A stretch of 64,000 bases of DNA from Tolypeutes matacus (lineage: Eukaryota; Chordata; Mammalia; Cingulata; Chlamyphoridae): NCBI GenBank assembly GCA_026826555.1, contig JAKSZT010053837.1, positions 6,599,177 to 6,663,176 of the forward strand. The letters run 5' to 3'. The notes beneath the pieces are model-generated. The model was not told the origin of the DNA. It did no database searches and saw nothing but the letters and a program-made list of their open reading frames with translations. Both the position numbers and the translations under genes were made by a program. Numbering within the stretch: position 1 is the first letter of the stretch; every line of letters starts with the position of its first letter. This document shows, piece after piece, positions 22,763-35,085 of this stretch.

Positions 22763-23389
22763 TGTCTTAGTTTGCTAAAGCTACAGATGCAATGTACTAG
22801 AAATGGGTTTGCTTTTTTAATGGGAAATTTATTTGCTGCAAAGGCTTACAGTTCTGAGGCAGTGGAAATATCCAAATCAAGGCATCATCAGAGATTCTTT
22901 CTCATCAGTTTGGCTGCTAGCAGATCCTGGAGTCCTGCCACATGTTGAGCCAAGATGGTGGGTTTGTGGGTCTCTACTTTCTCCTTGAACTCCGCTGTGG
23001 GCAATCAGGCATCTTTCCCTGGGCCTTGTCTCCTTGAGCCTCTTGGGGATTCTCTGTCTTTCTGCAATTATAGGTGAACATGGAGTCCTCTCTTACACAT
23101 GGAAGGGTCAGAATGGCAGAACTCCCTTTCTCTGCATCTCTTCTTTCTCTCAGTGTTTCTGCTTCCAGTTCTCAGTTTATATAAGACTCAGCAAGATGTT
23201 GGAGACCCACCCTGGTTCATGGCTCACTGACACAGCCCAGTCAAAAGACCTGACTTGAGCTAATCATGTGATCTAATCAAGGATCCCCTAAGTGAATTTA
23301 ACAAAGTCCAAGTCTTCCCACCCCACACACAGGAATGGATTACTTCAAGAACATAATCTTCTGGAATTCACAAAATTCAAACCATAATA
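22763..23389 (-). mobile_element. MaLR-like LTR, copy B
   Basis: A 627-bp solo LTR collinear with copy A at 9524-10147. Shared landmarks are 'tagtttgctaaag', 'agaaatgggt', 'atatccaaatcaaggcatca', 'atcctggagtcctgccaca', 'cagtttatataagactc' and 'cacaggaatgga'. It is bracketed by a perfect 5-bp duplication GTCAC at 22758-22762 and 23390-23394, the size typical of ERVL/MaLR. The outer end is TA instead of CA on the + strand, a point change at the terminus. The TATA-like TTTATATAAG lies near 23176. Confidence 0.8.
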
Positions 23390-23684
23390 GTCACTTGAAA
23401 GTTAATTCTGCCAGTGTTTCTATGGACAAGCAAAGGGTTAACATATAAAGCCATAGTTTTCGATCATTACGTCTCAGTTCTACCTTGGGGTCACTTAAGT
23501 CTCCATAATAAATGATACTGTAAATTTTACAAGATTTACAATATTGCCAACACTAGAAGTATTCCTTTATGTTTGATATAAGAAAGGGGCATTGCTCTGA
23601 GAAAGTAACGATAAAAAGGCATATATGACTCTACCCAAGGCCCCGTCTCTATCACATTATTCTACTTTCTCTGTTTTTCTACAG

Positions 23685-23749
23685 AGGTTTCTAAAGCCAA
23701 GGACACAGTTGGAAAGCATGAATGGGGACAGTGGTCAGGAAACATCTGA
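23685..23749 (+). CDS. Weak candidate terminal exon
   Basis: A pyrimidine-rich tract (tactttctctgtttttctac) ends in an AG at 23683-23684. If exon phase 1 from 13572 is carried over, the next 20 codons are open (KAKDTVGKHEWGQW) and then reach TGA at 23747-23749. Tandem AATAAA signals follow at 23911-23920, as a 3' UTR would need. The frame is short and a second frame is open for a similar length, so this could easily be chance. It is listed because phase, acceptor, stop and polyadenylation signal line up. Confidence 0.2.
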
Positions 23750-23910
23750 GGCCTGAAGTATAAGCTTAATAGGGCAGGTTGTGATTGCTGCCTATATGGA
23801 GTAATGGATTAGGGACAGCATAATAGTGGCTGAATTGTACATGAAGAATGGGAAAAGATGCATAGTATCAGAAGAAGGTGTGTCTCCCCCACTGAGACAG
23901 GAAGTGCAGA

Positions 23911-23920
23911 AATAAATAAA
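23911..23920 (+). promoter_or_regulatory. Tandem AATAAA polyadenylation-signal candidates
   Basis: AATAAATAAA gives two overlapping signals about 165 bases after the stop of the weak terminal-exon candidate. It is meaningful only if that exon is real. Confidence 0.2.
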
Positions 23921-26900
23921 TTTTCCTTGGAGATGAACCTTGTGTTGCAAATGCCTATATGATGAATTGATTGTTTTCGCTTGGGTCTCTCTGAAAGCTA
24001 ATAAATTTATTTTCAGGTGGTTTATCTAGAAGGCATTTATTAGGGTCAGGAGAGGGTGAGGGAAGGAAAGAAAGTTTTGTCAGGGTTTTATCACAGTGAC
24101 CACTGTGGACACTGTGGACTTGAGCCCACTCCACGGAGAGTGTAGAATTCCTTTTAGAATTGTTTTTCCTGGCCGAGGAGGCAAGGATAGGTTAACTATT
24201 CACCAGCTCAACTTTACCATTGGTTGAGTGTTGTGCATTAATCCCCTGACACTTGTAAGCCATTCATGTGTGGATGAGGAGAATTCCACGTAGAAAGCTA
24301 AGATGCCAGCAATACAGGTAAAAATGTTGCCAGGGCAAAGTGAGTTAAAACCTGCACAAAAGTGTCCAGACTTGACTGATATCAGAAATAAGTACAAGAG
24401 AGTGTGGGTGAAAGTGCCAGAATGGGCTTTTAATACTGATAGCAACAGTGGTGGGTCTATTGGGAATGGATGCCTAGGGTATAAAATACTTGCGGCTGAG
24501 GTTCACCTTCTCAGAACCACTCCTAAATTCCTCATATATCTCCAGGGGGCAGGGGATAACTGCTTGGTGGCAGATGCATAAATCCGACTACCAATTTGTT
24601 TTGTTATGGATTCTATCAGAGGTTAGAAATAGACAAATTGTTGCTTTGGGAAAATTACTCTCAATGTTTCTTTCTAAATTAATCTTAAAGGGAGGTTTGT
24701 TTATTTTTGAAGGATGTTTTCTTAAATACTTGTATTTCAAGTCTCCTAAGTTTAAGGCCTGTGAATAAAACTACTGACATTTTGTTAGAGAGTTAAGTGA
24801 CTGACTCCTGAACATTTTATAAAGCAACTATATTCACCATCTTTGTGATTTATTACTATTTAACCATAAGATTGAAATCTCAGAATAATCTCACGCCTGG
24901 GAGATTCCCATAAGATGTTCTATATTCGCTGTGTCTCTGGTAGACTACCTTGACCTTTCATGTTTCAAACTGCAGCCTGTTTCTATCATTATATTTTAAA
25001 GTTTTCAAAAATCTGGGGGGAAGGGGTTTTCCTTCTTATCCTCCCTTACATTTCCTCTGGGCTGGGGAAGAAAGTAGATAAAACAAAAGATTTTTGTTTG
25101 CCTTGAATACAAAAGAAGTTCAAATGGACCCCTCAAGTGCATTGACCTTGATGGCTATTGCTTTTTTATCATAACTGTATGCTTAATAGTTCATAGAATA
25201 TTCAGTTCAGCTGGGCACAATTTGAAACTTCAGAAAAAAGTCATATCTCTGTAGGGAAAGTTACCTTTCCCGAGGGGGTAATTCCTTTGTGCCTAAAGTT
25301 TAAGCAAATTTCAAGAAAGAAAAGAAATGGTTGAGAATAAATTAAGGATGGCCAAACTGCTGGTATGTCATAAAATAAAGTCTACCTTCTCTAACTTTTC
25401 CATATCCACCTGAATGAAATTAGAGTGAATGAAAATTATTTTCTCATGAATTAATCTGCCCAAGTCATTGCAGACTAGTTAGAAAACATACTGAAATCCT
25501 AATAAAAGGTGATATTTATATAATATTTTGGACAAATTGAAGCAGTAAATATTGGCCATGCCATTACATTGGCCCAATATTTGTAGGTATATGTGTGTCT
25601 GTATGTGTACACTATCTGGCAAAAGCCCATGGTAAAATTTTGGAATTTTGTGAACTGGTTGTTAAACCCAGCCAATATTAAAAAATGAATTGTATAAACT
25701 TATAATTAAATAAATTATATTTAAAAAAAATAAATTACCAGTACTTAAAACTCATCATTTACTATTTTACTATATTTTACTATTATTTATTTGCATTTAT
25801 TGTATCTTTATGGAGGGAATACTATATAATAGTGTACTATGGTATTATTTCTTCCCAAATACACTTTCAGTAATGTCAAATTAGTAGCTTGATACTGGAC
25901 GTGGCACAGGTATTTATATCATAGAAATTGGCCAACACTACAACTCAAAGCTTGACTTACTGTTTGTTGATTGACTAGTAAAAGTATTGGAGAAAATGCT
26001 AATAATGCAGGTTAAATCTAAAAATGTGTTGAGTCTGTAGCCATTACATTGTCAGCACAGAAATTGAGGAAATATTATTCATAGCTTTCAAAAATTATCA
26101 TCTGAGTCAATGAAGAAGTGGCTCCCATCACTGACCAATAAGTGAAGTTCTGACATATGTCTTTGTTATTTCACTTTTTTCTCATTAGTGTAAATGATAA
26201 TATCAACCGACATTCTTCAGTTGCAATTATAAGTTGGTTAGGAATACAAGAGCTCAGAAAAAAGTCAATGAAAGTATTCTATGAGAATCAATTGAGTATA
26301 TGGAATTTAAAACTAAAATAGTGTACATTTTATTATTATTTGTAATTTCCTATGTGCATTGTTAAACTTTTACTAGTACACCTTTGTAAACATATAGTTT
26401 TAATAACTACAAACATTTTATATAATTCTTAAATATGAGCGGCTTCTGCAGAACCTTGGGAATTTTTTTCCTTTGTATGTTAAAACTAGGGCATACAATA
26501 AAACATACAAATTAAATTTAATTTACAAAATATTATTCATTTGAAAAAATAGGTTGAACCATAAACAGAATAACCTATTATGAATACCATTAAATGCAAG
26601 ATTTGTAGCTCTTGCCCTAGATAAGATAACTGCTTCTCAGACAGAATCTTCACTTGAAAAGGTCTACTCATAAAATCCAAAATTTCTAGATAATGTGGGA
26701 TTGATGTTTAGTTTCTTTCTTTTAGGATCTTTTAATGATAGGTGGTTAGTGCTATATGAAGAAGAAATTCTTACTATAAACAGAATATGAAGTTGTAAAT
26801 GAATACTAGAATAGTATTAGTACCTGAGAGGTGAAGTATATTTTTGAAACAAGTTAAACTGTTTGTATATAATGCAAAATTTTTGACTTATTCTAACATA

Positions 26901-27169
26901 TGCAGAATAATTGTAACAGATATCTTTTTTATTATCACTTGGCAATAAGATTTTAATTCTTAAAACTTTTCCAGGAAAACATACTTGATTTTATGGCTAG
27001 GAAAAATTAATTCTCTAACCTTTATCTTTTCTAGTACCTCTTATGTATAAATACCTGTATAATAATGAATAATAATGAATTCATTTATGGTCACTCTTCC
27101 AAACTAGCCATTTTGTTCAAAACATTCGTAAGATAATCATCTTCTTTCTACTACCAGTTTAAACTACCC

Positions 27170-27172
<3 letters not shown>
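23921..27172. other. Long stretch without confident features
   Basis: Mostly unrecognised AT-rich DNA. 24010-24300 is GC-richer (agtgaccactgtggacactg) and could be an unrecognised LTR. 25540-26290 has the texture of an old interspersed element (aactggttgttaaacccagc), but I cannot name the family. No gene signature was seen; frames at 24303-24581 and 24490-24768 have no domain. Confidence 0.4.

Positions 27173-27200
<28 letters not shown>
27173..27200. repeat. T28 homopolymer
   Basis: Twenty-eight uninterrupted T, the longest homopolymer in the window. Its purity suggests a young poly(A) tail in minus orientation or an expanding microsatellite. The ~170 bases to its right (27201-27365) are unrecognised and could be the body of a retrocopy. 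Confidence 0.9.
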
Positions 27201-27369
27201 CAGATATCTAGAAAGGTCTATGATCTCCTCATTCTTGTTCCTGGATGAGCCACACTATTCTCCTGTTCCCCAATATAATTCATTCAACACTCTTGTTGAA
27301 CAGATACATTCACATTTATCTGTTTACTGCACCATTGGCTTAGTTAAGCTTTCCATATGTGAACAATTT

Positions 27370-27557
27370 GAGGAAAAGTTTTATATGAAATAATTTAAAA
27401 GTTATAATTCAAACATACAGAAAATATTATATTCTCTCCTGTATCTACAATAGAAACCATTTTCTTTATTTTTCATCTCTCTCTCCCCCTCCATCCTTTC
27501 CTTTCTTTCTTCCAAAATAAACATAATGGATAATATGAAGCATATATTCATCTATAC
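27370..27557 (-). mobile_element. Old L1 (L1ME-like) 3' UTR, part 1
   Basis: 'gttataattcaaacatacag' and 'accattttctttatttttca' read as the antisense of the L1ME-type 3' end. The element is then interrupted by the GC-rich LTR candidate and resumes near 28110. Confidence 0.55.
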
Positions 27558-27563
27558 TCCGTC

Positions 27564-27964
27564 TGTGGAGTAAGTTGCTAAAAGGTAAATCATAGGAACA
27601 CAGGATCAGGAAGAACAGAAACTTTTAGCAAATGACTGCTTTATTATTTATACAGTACAAAGTGGCCAAAAGTTCAGGGGAAGAGATCCCATTGTGGCCG
27701 CTCTCCTGGGGAGAACAAACTGCTTGGGTCAGCATCAGTGGGGGCAGCTGCATGCGCCCCATTTCGAGTCTGAGAAGCAAGTTGGTGCTGCCCAAGAGGG
27801 GTCTTTATCCACTCCAGTGGGGAGGGAGCCCTGCCCCTGAGTTTTCTGCCCAGGTAAGTATCTGGGGCTGCTTGTTCAGCTGTTTCCTGGTTTAAGGCCT
27901 GGTCAGTCCTTTACATTAGACCTACCATCTCCCCAGGGCTATGGAATGGAAACGGAATGAAACA
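27564..27964 (-). mobile_element. Candidate ERV LTR (class II-like), minus strand
   Basis: A GC-rich block in AT-rich DNA. On the minus strand it carries a TATA-like 'ggataaagacccc' and then, ~150 bases later, AATAAAGC next to 'tataaataat', followed by a pyrimidine-rich U5-like part (tttctgttcttcctgatcct). Ends TG/CA can be placed at 27564 and 27964 with 6-mers TCCGTC and TCCATA outside, a 4/6 match. This layout recalls betaretrovirus-type LTRs. An 88-codon + strand frame crosses it but shows no domain. Confidence 0.45.
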
Positions 27965-27970
27965 TCCATA

Positions 27971-29880
27971 CATAATAGAAGAGGAGACAGGGGGCAGGCA
28001 GGGACTGGGAGATGACCACTGAGCCTGTGGCTGTGACTTCCCCACCACCAGCCCATTCCTCCATCCCTCTTCTCTCCCCTCTCCCCACCCTCAGAACACA
28101 TTCAAGGAACTTGACTCAAGAAAAGCACAATTATAGTTTGTTTATAATTTTACTACATGCACTTCAAAACTACATAAAGTAAACATATAATTCTGCAGGT
28201 TTTTTGCTCAGCATTTTGTTTTCTAAATTTTCTTTGTTAATGACTGTATATCTAGATTATTTTTCCTGAGAGTATTTTATTCAATTGTATGAATGTCATT
28301 CCTCTATAGTTCTCCCTTGTCAGTTTCATTTTTTTTTAACTATTGAAAATAATTAACATCCTCATTCATAGCAAGATTTCTAAATTACATACCTAACAAT
28401 GTGCTTATTGAATTTTAGGTTTTCATAAATCCATAACTTTAAAAATTATTGCAAAATTCATCTGCACAGATGTTGTAACAATTTACCTACCAGTGAGGAT
28501 ATCAGTTTTCTCACATACTTGTAAACACTTGATATTGTTAAAAATTTAAATTTGCTAATCCCATGGGTATTAAAGGATTTTTGTTATTATTTCAATTTGT
28601 ATTTCTTGCTTACTAGTGAATTTGTGAATATCTTTATATCTTTATAGATCACTCAGGTTCACTTTCAGTGAATTGCAATGTCAATTATTTTGGGATTTAG
28701 CTATTAGATTGTTTTTCTTACTGGTTGATGCTGGAAGTTATTCTTTTGTGGTTTATATACTTAATAAATAACTTTTACAATATATCCTTGATTTTTTTTT
28801 TTTTACTTATGTTTCATTGTATTTTGCTTCATAGAGAAATTTTAAATTCTGATATAGTTAATGTTTTCTTTATTCTTAAAAAATTCTAAATAATCCCAAT
28901 GTCATAAATTTATTTCTTTTTTCATTTTTTCTATTTTTTTTGTTTGTTTTGCTTTCCACATTTAGAACTTTAATCTATTTGAAATTTATTATGGAAAAAG
29001 TTTGAATTAGGAGATATAATTTATTTATTTTTATAGATATAGCTAAGTTTCCTGGCACTATTTATTCAAAAGTCTATCTTTCTCCCTCTCATTTATATTA
29101 TCACTCTCTAACTTAGAAGAGTTCACATCTATATCTACCTATATCTGTATATCTTTCAGGACTATTATGTTCCATGTATCTCTTTGTCTATCCTTACCCC
29201 AGTAAGAGTCATCTTTAATTTCTTTAGAATTACAATACTTCTTCATATCTAATAGGTTGAGTCCTCCCACCTCATTCTTCAAAATTGTCTTTACTACTCT
29301 TGCCCCAAAATTTACTCATGTGAATTTTTTAGTCAATTTTAATCATTCATGAATAATTTGACTGGATTTTCACTTGAATTTACAGATTAATTTGAGAGAA
29401 TTGAGTTTTCCTAATATTAAGCCTTTCTATCCATAAACATAATTTAGGTGGTGTTTAAGAAGTGAATGGCATTTTATAGGTTTCTCTATAAAAAGTGTTG
29501 AAATTTGCTTGTCAGATTTATTCCTAGATAATATTTTTATTCTTTTGAACATGATCTTACTAAAATAATTATTACATTGACTATTGTTGCTTTCTTTGTA
29601 GGACTGTTATTGATTTGTGTATTTTGATTTTGTAACTTGCAAACATGATGAACACTCTTACTAGTTCTCATCATCTGTCTTTAGCTTCTAAGTTTCTATT
29701 CACACAAATTTTTTTAGGGAATAACTATTTTTCTTCCTTTTCAATTCGTCTACCTCATTTTATTATCTTCTAGCTTCTAATAGATCTTCCATTAAATATG
29801 AAAAGAAAGGTGATAGCTTTCATCTTTGTCATGTATGGAATCTGTACTTCTCAGATCATTGAATGCAAAATTAGCTTTTT
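27971..29880 (-). mobile_element. Old L1 (L1M-type), part 2, ORF2
   Basis: From about 28120 the + strand is antisense L1 ORF2: 'gtttataattttactacatg', 'cattgtattttgcttcatag', 'ctcccacctcattcttcaaa', 'tttgagagaattgagttttc' and 'ctcatcatctgtctttagct'. It is heavily decayed with no frame. 27971-28110 is GC-rich and of uncertain origin. Together with 27370-27557 this is one old copy split by the LTR candidate. Confidence 0.7.
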
Positions 29881-30558
29881 CATTGTACAAAGGCCACACT
29901 GAAAAGGAAATATGAACAAAAACGTTTCTTTATGAGCTTCCTATAAAGAAAAATATTTAATTATTTAATCTAAAGTTAGTTAGCTAAGATTGTTAATAAC
30001 TGTCAATTATTCATTTATTTATTCATTTACACAAGGCTCTATTGCTTTAAGTTTCCAGACAGAAGAGTTCTTTTTTTAAAAAAAATTTTTTCCTTCTTAT
30101 ATTCTTTTTTGGTAGTCTCACTACTGTGGTTGACTTTCTGCATATATCATAAATATCCAAGTAGGGATGCCTGATCACTTAGTTTGTGTTGATCTTTCAA
30201 AGGAACCAGTTGGAAAATATTCGTTTTTACTGTCTACAATGTAAGTCTAGTCATGGATAAAAGTACCAGCTCTCATTTCTACTAATTTATTTCTTTCATT
30301 GTATGTAGAGATCAGATTACTTGTACTTTATTAGTGATATGTGCCACTGCTTATTATATGCAGCTTAATAACAAATCAGGGACATAAAATGAAATCGTTA
30401 TTTTTAATTTAGCATAATATATTCAATTTGGAATTAATTTAACTCTATCAGGACTGGGTCAAATTAAATAATTGATACATATTATTTATATAATTATAGA
30501 AACAGCCCATAGTTTTGGCAGTTACCTTAACTGATTTTGGATATATATATAAAGATTG
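29881..30558. other. No recognised feature
   Basis: AT-rich DNA between two L1s. No gene or repeat recognised. Confidence 0.45.
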
Positions 30559-31350
30559 CATGCATTTATTATTATTATTTTTTTTTTATTAGAGAAGTGT
30601 GAACATACAAAAGAATAATGTATAATTTGCAGAATTCCCATACAACATCCCTCCACCAACACCTTACATTGTTGTGGAACATTTGTTACAGATTATGAAA
30701 GAACGTCATCAGTCTATTACCACTAACTATGGTCTATAGCATACATTTGGTATATTTTTTCCATATCCTCCCTATTATTAGCACCATGTAGTAGTATTGT
30801 ACATTTGTTATAGTTCATGAAAGAACACTCTCATGTTTCTACTGTTATCCACAGTCCATCTTCTACCACATGGTTCACTGTGCTATAGAGTAAATGCCTT
30901 GTACATTCTATCCTAAGTGTACACTTGGTGGGTCTCACTTTCATCAGAGAGTTGTGCAGTCATAGCCTCAGTAAATTTTTTAATTTTTTCCTTAGTCCAA
31001 AGGAAAAAATCCCATATGGCCCTATTATTGATCCTTAGTGTTGATATACTACCATCTTTGACACTGATGCAAGAATATTACAATATTGATGTTAACTATA
31101 GTCATAATTTACATTAAATGTATTTTTCCCATGCATCTGCATATTCTTACCACCTTGTAGTAGTTATGTACATTTGTTCTAGTTCATAGAACTTTCTTGT
31201 ATTTGTACTATTAGCCAAAATCCTCATCCACTACCAGGTTCACTATGATATTCAGTCCATAGATTATTCTCTAGATTTCTTTCAATTGACATTTACATCC
31301 CTAGACTACTTCTTTCAGCTACAATCCCCCTTTATAGACCAGCTGTGTTA

Positions 31351-31392
31351 GTTATACTCACTATAGTGAGTATAACACATTATAATGTGTTA
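31351..31392. repeat. Two overlapping perfect palindromes in the L1 3' UTR
   Basis: 31351-31376 is a perfect 26-bp palindrome with centre CTATAG. 31373-31392 is a perfect 20-bp palindrome with centre TTATAA. They share four bases (TAAC). Both lie in the 3' UTR of the L1 at 30574-38511. Confidence 0.95.
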
Positions 31393-32831
31393 CCATCAAC
31401 TCTATCCATTTCCACACTTTTACAGTCAAGGTAATTAAAAATTCTACATACATTAAGCATCAGTACCCTTCTCAGCTCTCATCCTTTCTCCTAGTAACCT
31501 ATACTTTAGGTTTTAACTCCATGTGTTTATTCTTCATATTGAGTTCATATTAGTGAGACCATGCAATACTTGTCCTTTTGTGTCTGGCTTATTTCACTCA
31601 GCATAATGTCTTCAAGGCTCATCCACGTTGTCATATGTATCTCAAATTCATTTCTTCTTATAGCAGCGTAGTAGTTCATTTTTTATATATACCATATATT
31701 GCTTGTCCATTCATCAGTTGATGGACATTTGGGTTGTTTCCATCTTTTGGAAACTGTGAATAATGCTGCTGTGAACATCAGTGTGAAAACGTCTGTTCAC
31801 CTCACTCTTTTCAGTTCTTCTGGATATATTCCTAGTAGAGGGATTGCTGGATCATACAGCAGTTCTATATTTAGCTTCCTGAGAAACTGCCAAAGCTTCC
31901 ACAGAGGCTGCACCATTTTACAATCCCACCAACAGTGAAGGAGTGTTCCTGTTTTTTGCACATCCTCACCAGCACTTGTTTTCTGTTTGTTTGTTTTCTT
32001 TATAATAGCTATTCTATGAGTTATGAGATATTTCATTGTAATTTTGATTTGCATTTCCCTAATATCAACATTTTTTATGTGCTTTTTCACCATTTGTATT
32101 TCTTCCCTCTTTGGAAAAATGTTTAAGTCTTTTGCCCATTTATTAATTGGATTGCTTGCTCTTTTATTGTTGAGTTGTATGATCTGTTTATATAGCGTCA
32201 AAATCAAACTCTTGTCGAATATGTGACTTTCTCCCATTGAGCGGGCTGCCTTTTCACCTTCTTGAAAACACAAAAAAGTTTAAATTTGAAGAAGTCCCAT
32301 TTATCCTTTTTTTTTCCTTTGTTGTTCATGCTTTTGGTGCAAGGTTTAATGAAGAATCCACCAACTACCATCAGGTTTGAAGATGCTGTCCTACATTTTC
32401 CTATAGGAGTTTTATGGTTCTAGATTTCATATTTAGGTCTTTGATCCATTTTGGGTTAATTTTTATATAAGGTGTGAGATAGGGATCCTCTTTCTTTTGG
32501 ATATGAATATCCAGTTCTCTCAGCACCATTTTTTGAAGACTGTTTAAGCTCACCTGAGTACCCTTCACAGCCTTGTCAAAAAATCACTTGACCATAGATG
32601 TGAAAGTCTGTTTCTGAACCATATATTTGGTTCCATTGCTGTATATTTCTATCTTTATGCCAGTACAATGTTGTTTTTACCACAGTAGCTAGGTAATATG
32701 ATTTAAAGTCCAGAAGTGAGAGCCCTCCAACTTCATTCTTCCTTTTTAAGAGATTTCTGGCTATACAGGGCCTCTTACCCTTCCAAATAAATTTGATAAT
32801 TGTGTTTTCCATTTCTTTAAAAAGTGCTGTT

Positions 32832-33382
32832 CACAATTTTTTTCTCCAGGGAAAAACTGCCCTCTCTCTATATCTCTTGGAAAATAGGACAACAGTATTT
32901 CTCCTTTGCAATAGCATTTATAACAGATGTGAAAACAAATATACTTGACTTTAATAAGATTATACAAAAGAGCATGGATGCATTTCAAATGTTAGATTTT
33001 GCTACTATAATCAAATGATTTCATATTGACCTTTTTATCATGATTCTTCCCTGTCAAGCACTAAAATGTTGAATCATTATACTTTATATCTGTAATGATA
33101 TTGATTATGAAATTTCCCCTCAACGCATTGCAACCAGTAACTTTTTTGAGTCATTGACTTCATTTTATATTTTAAAAAATTATGAAAAATCATTCTAAAT
33201 TAAAATTGTGCATAATGCTTTGGGAAAATGGGTCTTTTATAGGAAAAAAACTGGGATAACTGATTTCTATGGCTTTCAAATAAAATATATAATATACTAA
33301 ACCAACTCTAATATTGCTTCTTGTGTTTTACTGTCAGATTAAATTACAGCTTTTTTGGATGATTAAATTTTAGTACATTATC
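32832..33382 (+). other. 551-bp insert of unknown origin inside the L1
   Basis: L1 ORF2 sequence stops at 'ccatttctttaaaaag' and resumes at 'aaaaaagctgttggaatttt', which are adjacent in L1. The 551 bases between are not L1. Near-identical repeats aaaaagtgctgtt (32819-32831) and aaaaaagctgtt (33383-33394) flank it, suggesting a target duplication. The insert begins with a pyrimidine tract and a splice-acceptor-like 'tttttttctccagg'. It has an open frame to a TGA at about 33018 whose translation looks protein-like (FAIAFITDVKTNILDFNKII). An AATAAA lies at 33279-33284 near its right end. A retrotransposed 3' piece of a cellular transcript is my favoured idea, though no long poly(A) is present and I do not recognise the protein. 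Confidence 0.55.
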
Positions 33383-35085
33383 AAAAAAGCTGTTGGAATT
33401 TTTATCAGGATTGCATTGAATCTGTATATCATTTGGGGTAGAATTGACATTTTAATGATATTTAGTCTTTGAATCCATGAACAAAGAATGTTCTTCCCTT
33501 TATCTAGGCCTTCTTTGATTTCTTTTAGCAAAGCATTGTAGTTTTCTGAATGCAAGTCTTAATGTTCTTGGCTAGGTTTATCCCTAAATATCTGATTATT
33601 TTATTTGCACTTGTAAATGGAATTTCTTTCCTAACTTCCACCTCAAATTGTGCATTACTATTGTATAGAAACACTACTGATTTTTACATATTAATCTTGT
33701 ATCCTTACAGTGTGTTGAACTTGTTTATTAACTCTCATAACTTTGTTGTAGATTTTTCTGGACTTTCTATGTATAGGTCATATAATCTGCAAATTGCCAA
33801 AGATTTACTTCTTCCTTTCCAATTTGGATGCCTTTTATTTCTTTTTCTTGCATGATTGCTCTACCTAGAAACTCCAGCACTATATTGAACAACAGTGGTG
33901 ACAGTGGGCATCCTTGCCTTGTTCTCAATCTCAACGGGAAAAATTTCAGTCTTTCACCGTTGGGTACAATGTTGGGTGTGGAGTTTTCATATATGTCCTT
34001 TATCATGTTGAGAAAGTTACCTTTAATTCCTATTGTTTGGAGAATTTTTATCAAGAAAGGATGCTGTATTTTTTTCAAATGCCTTTTCTGCATCAATCAA
34101 TCAGATCATGTGATTTTTCTTCTTTGATTTATTAATATGGTACATTACACTGGTTGATTTTCTTGTGTTGATCCACCTTTGCATGTCTGGTAAAAAACCT
34201 ACATGATCATGATGAATAATTCTTTTAATGTATTTTTGGATTTGATTAGCAAATATTTTGTTAAGAACTTTTACATCCATATTCATTAGGGAAATGGGTC
34301 TGTAATTTTCTTTTTCATAATATCTTTATCTGGATTTGGCATTAGGATGATATTGGCTTCATAGAATGAGTTTGGTAGCATTCCTTCTTGTTCAATTTTT
34401 TGAAAGAGCTTGAGTAAGATTGTTATTAAATCCTTGAATGCTAGATAGAATTCACCTGTGAAGCCATCTAGTATGGGCTTTTCATATTGGGGAGTTATTT
34501 GATGATTGTTTCAGTCTTTTTGCTTGTGATTAGTTTGATGAGGTCTTCTATTTTTTCAGGGGTCAGTGTGTGTTGTTCATATGTTCCTAGGAATTTTTTC
34601 ATTCCATTTATATTGTCTAATTTGTTAACAGAGATTTGTTCATAGCCTTCTCTTATAATTCCTTTTATTTTTGTGAGTTCACTAGTAATATCCCCATTTT
34701 CATTTCTGATTTTAGTCTAAGTGTTTGTCGATTTTGATGGTCTTCTCAAAGAACCAACTTTGGTTTTGTTAATTCTCTCTGTTGTTTTTTGTTGTTGTTT
34801 TCAATTTCATTTATTTCCACTCTGATCTTTGTTATTTCATTCCTTGCTTACAGGATAGTTTGTTGTTCTTTTTCTAGTTCCTCCAGCTATGTAGGAGCAG
34901 TTCTTTCTTCTTTTTAATGGTTTTTGCTCTTCCTTCTTTTTAATATAAGGATTGAGGGCTATAAACTTCCCTCTTAGCACTGCCTTCACTGCATCCAGTA
35001 GGTTCTGATATGTTGTTTTCTAGTTTTCATTTGTCTCAAGATATTTATTGATTTCTCTTGCAAGTTCTTCTTTGAATCACTGATT

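Noticed and set aside
25800..25850. Near-palindromic 'atactatataatagtgtactatggtatta' type stretch
   Set aside because: Symmetry is imperfect and expected by chance in AT-rich DNA.
27632..27895. 87-codon + strand frame with a donor-like 'caggtaagtatc' near its end, resembling an exon
   Set aside because: The block is better explained as a minus-strand LTR with AATAAA and U5-like features, and the translation has no recognisable domain.
31357..31367. ACTCACTATAG, an 11-base match to the core of the phage T7 promoter
   Set aside because: It arises from the 26-bp palindrome in the L1 3' UTR and lacks the upstream part of the promoter; vector contamination is not supported because L1 sequence continues on both sides.
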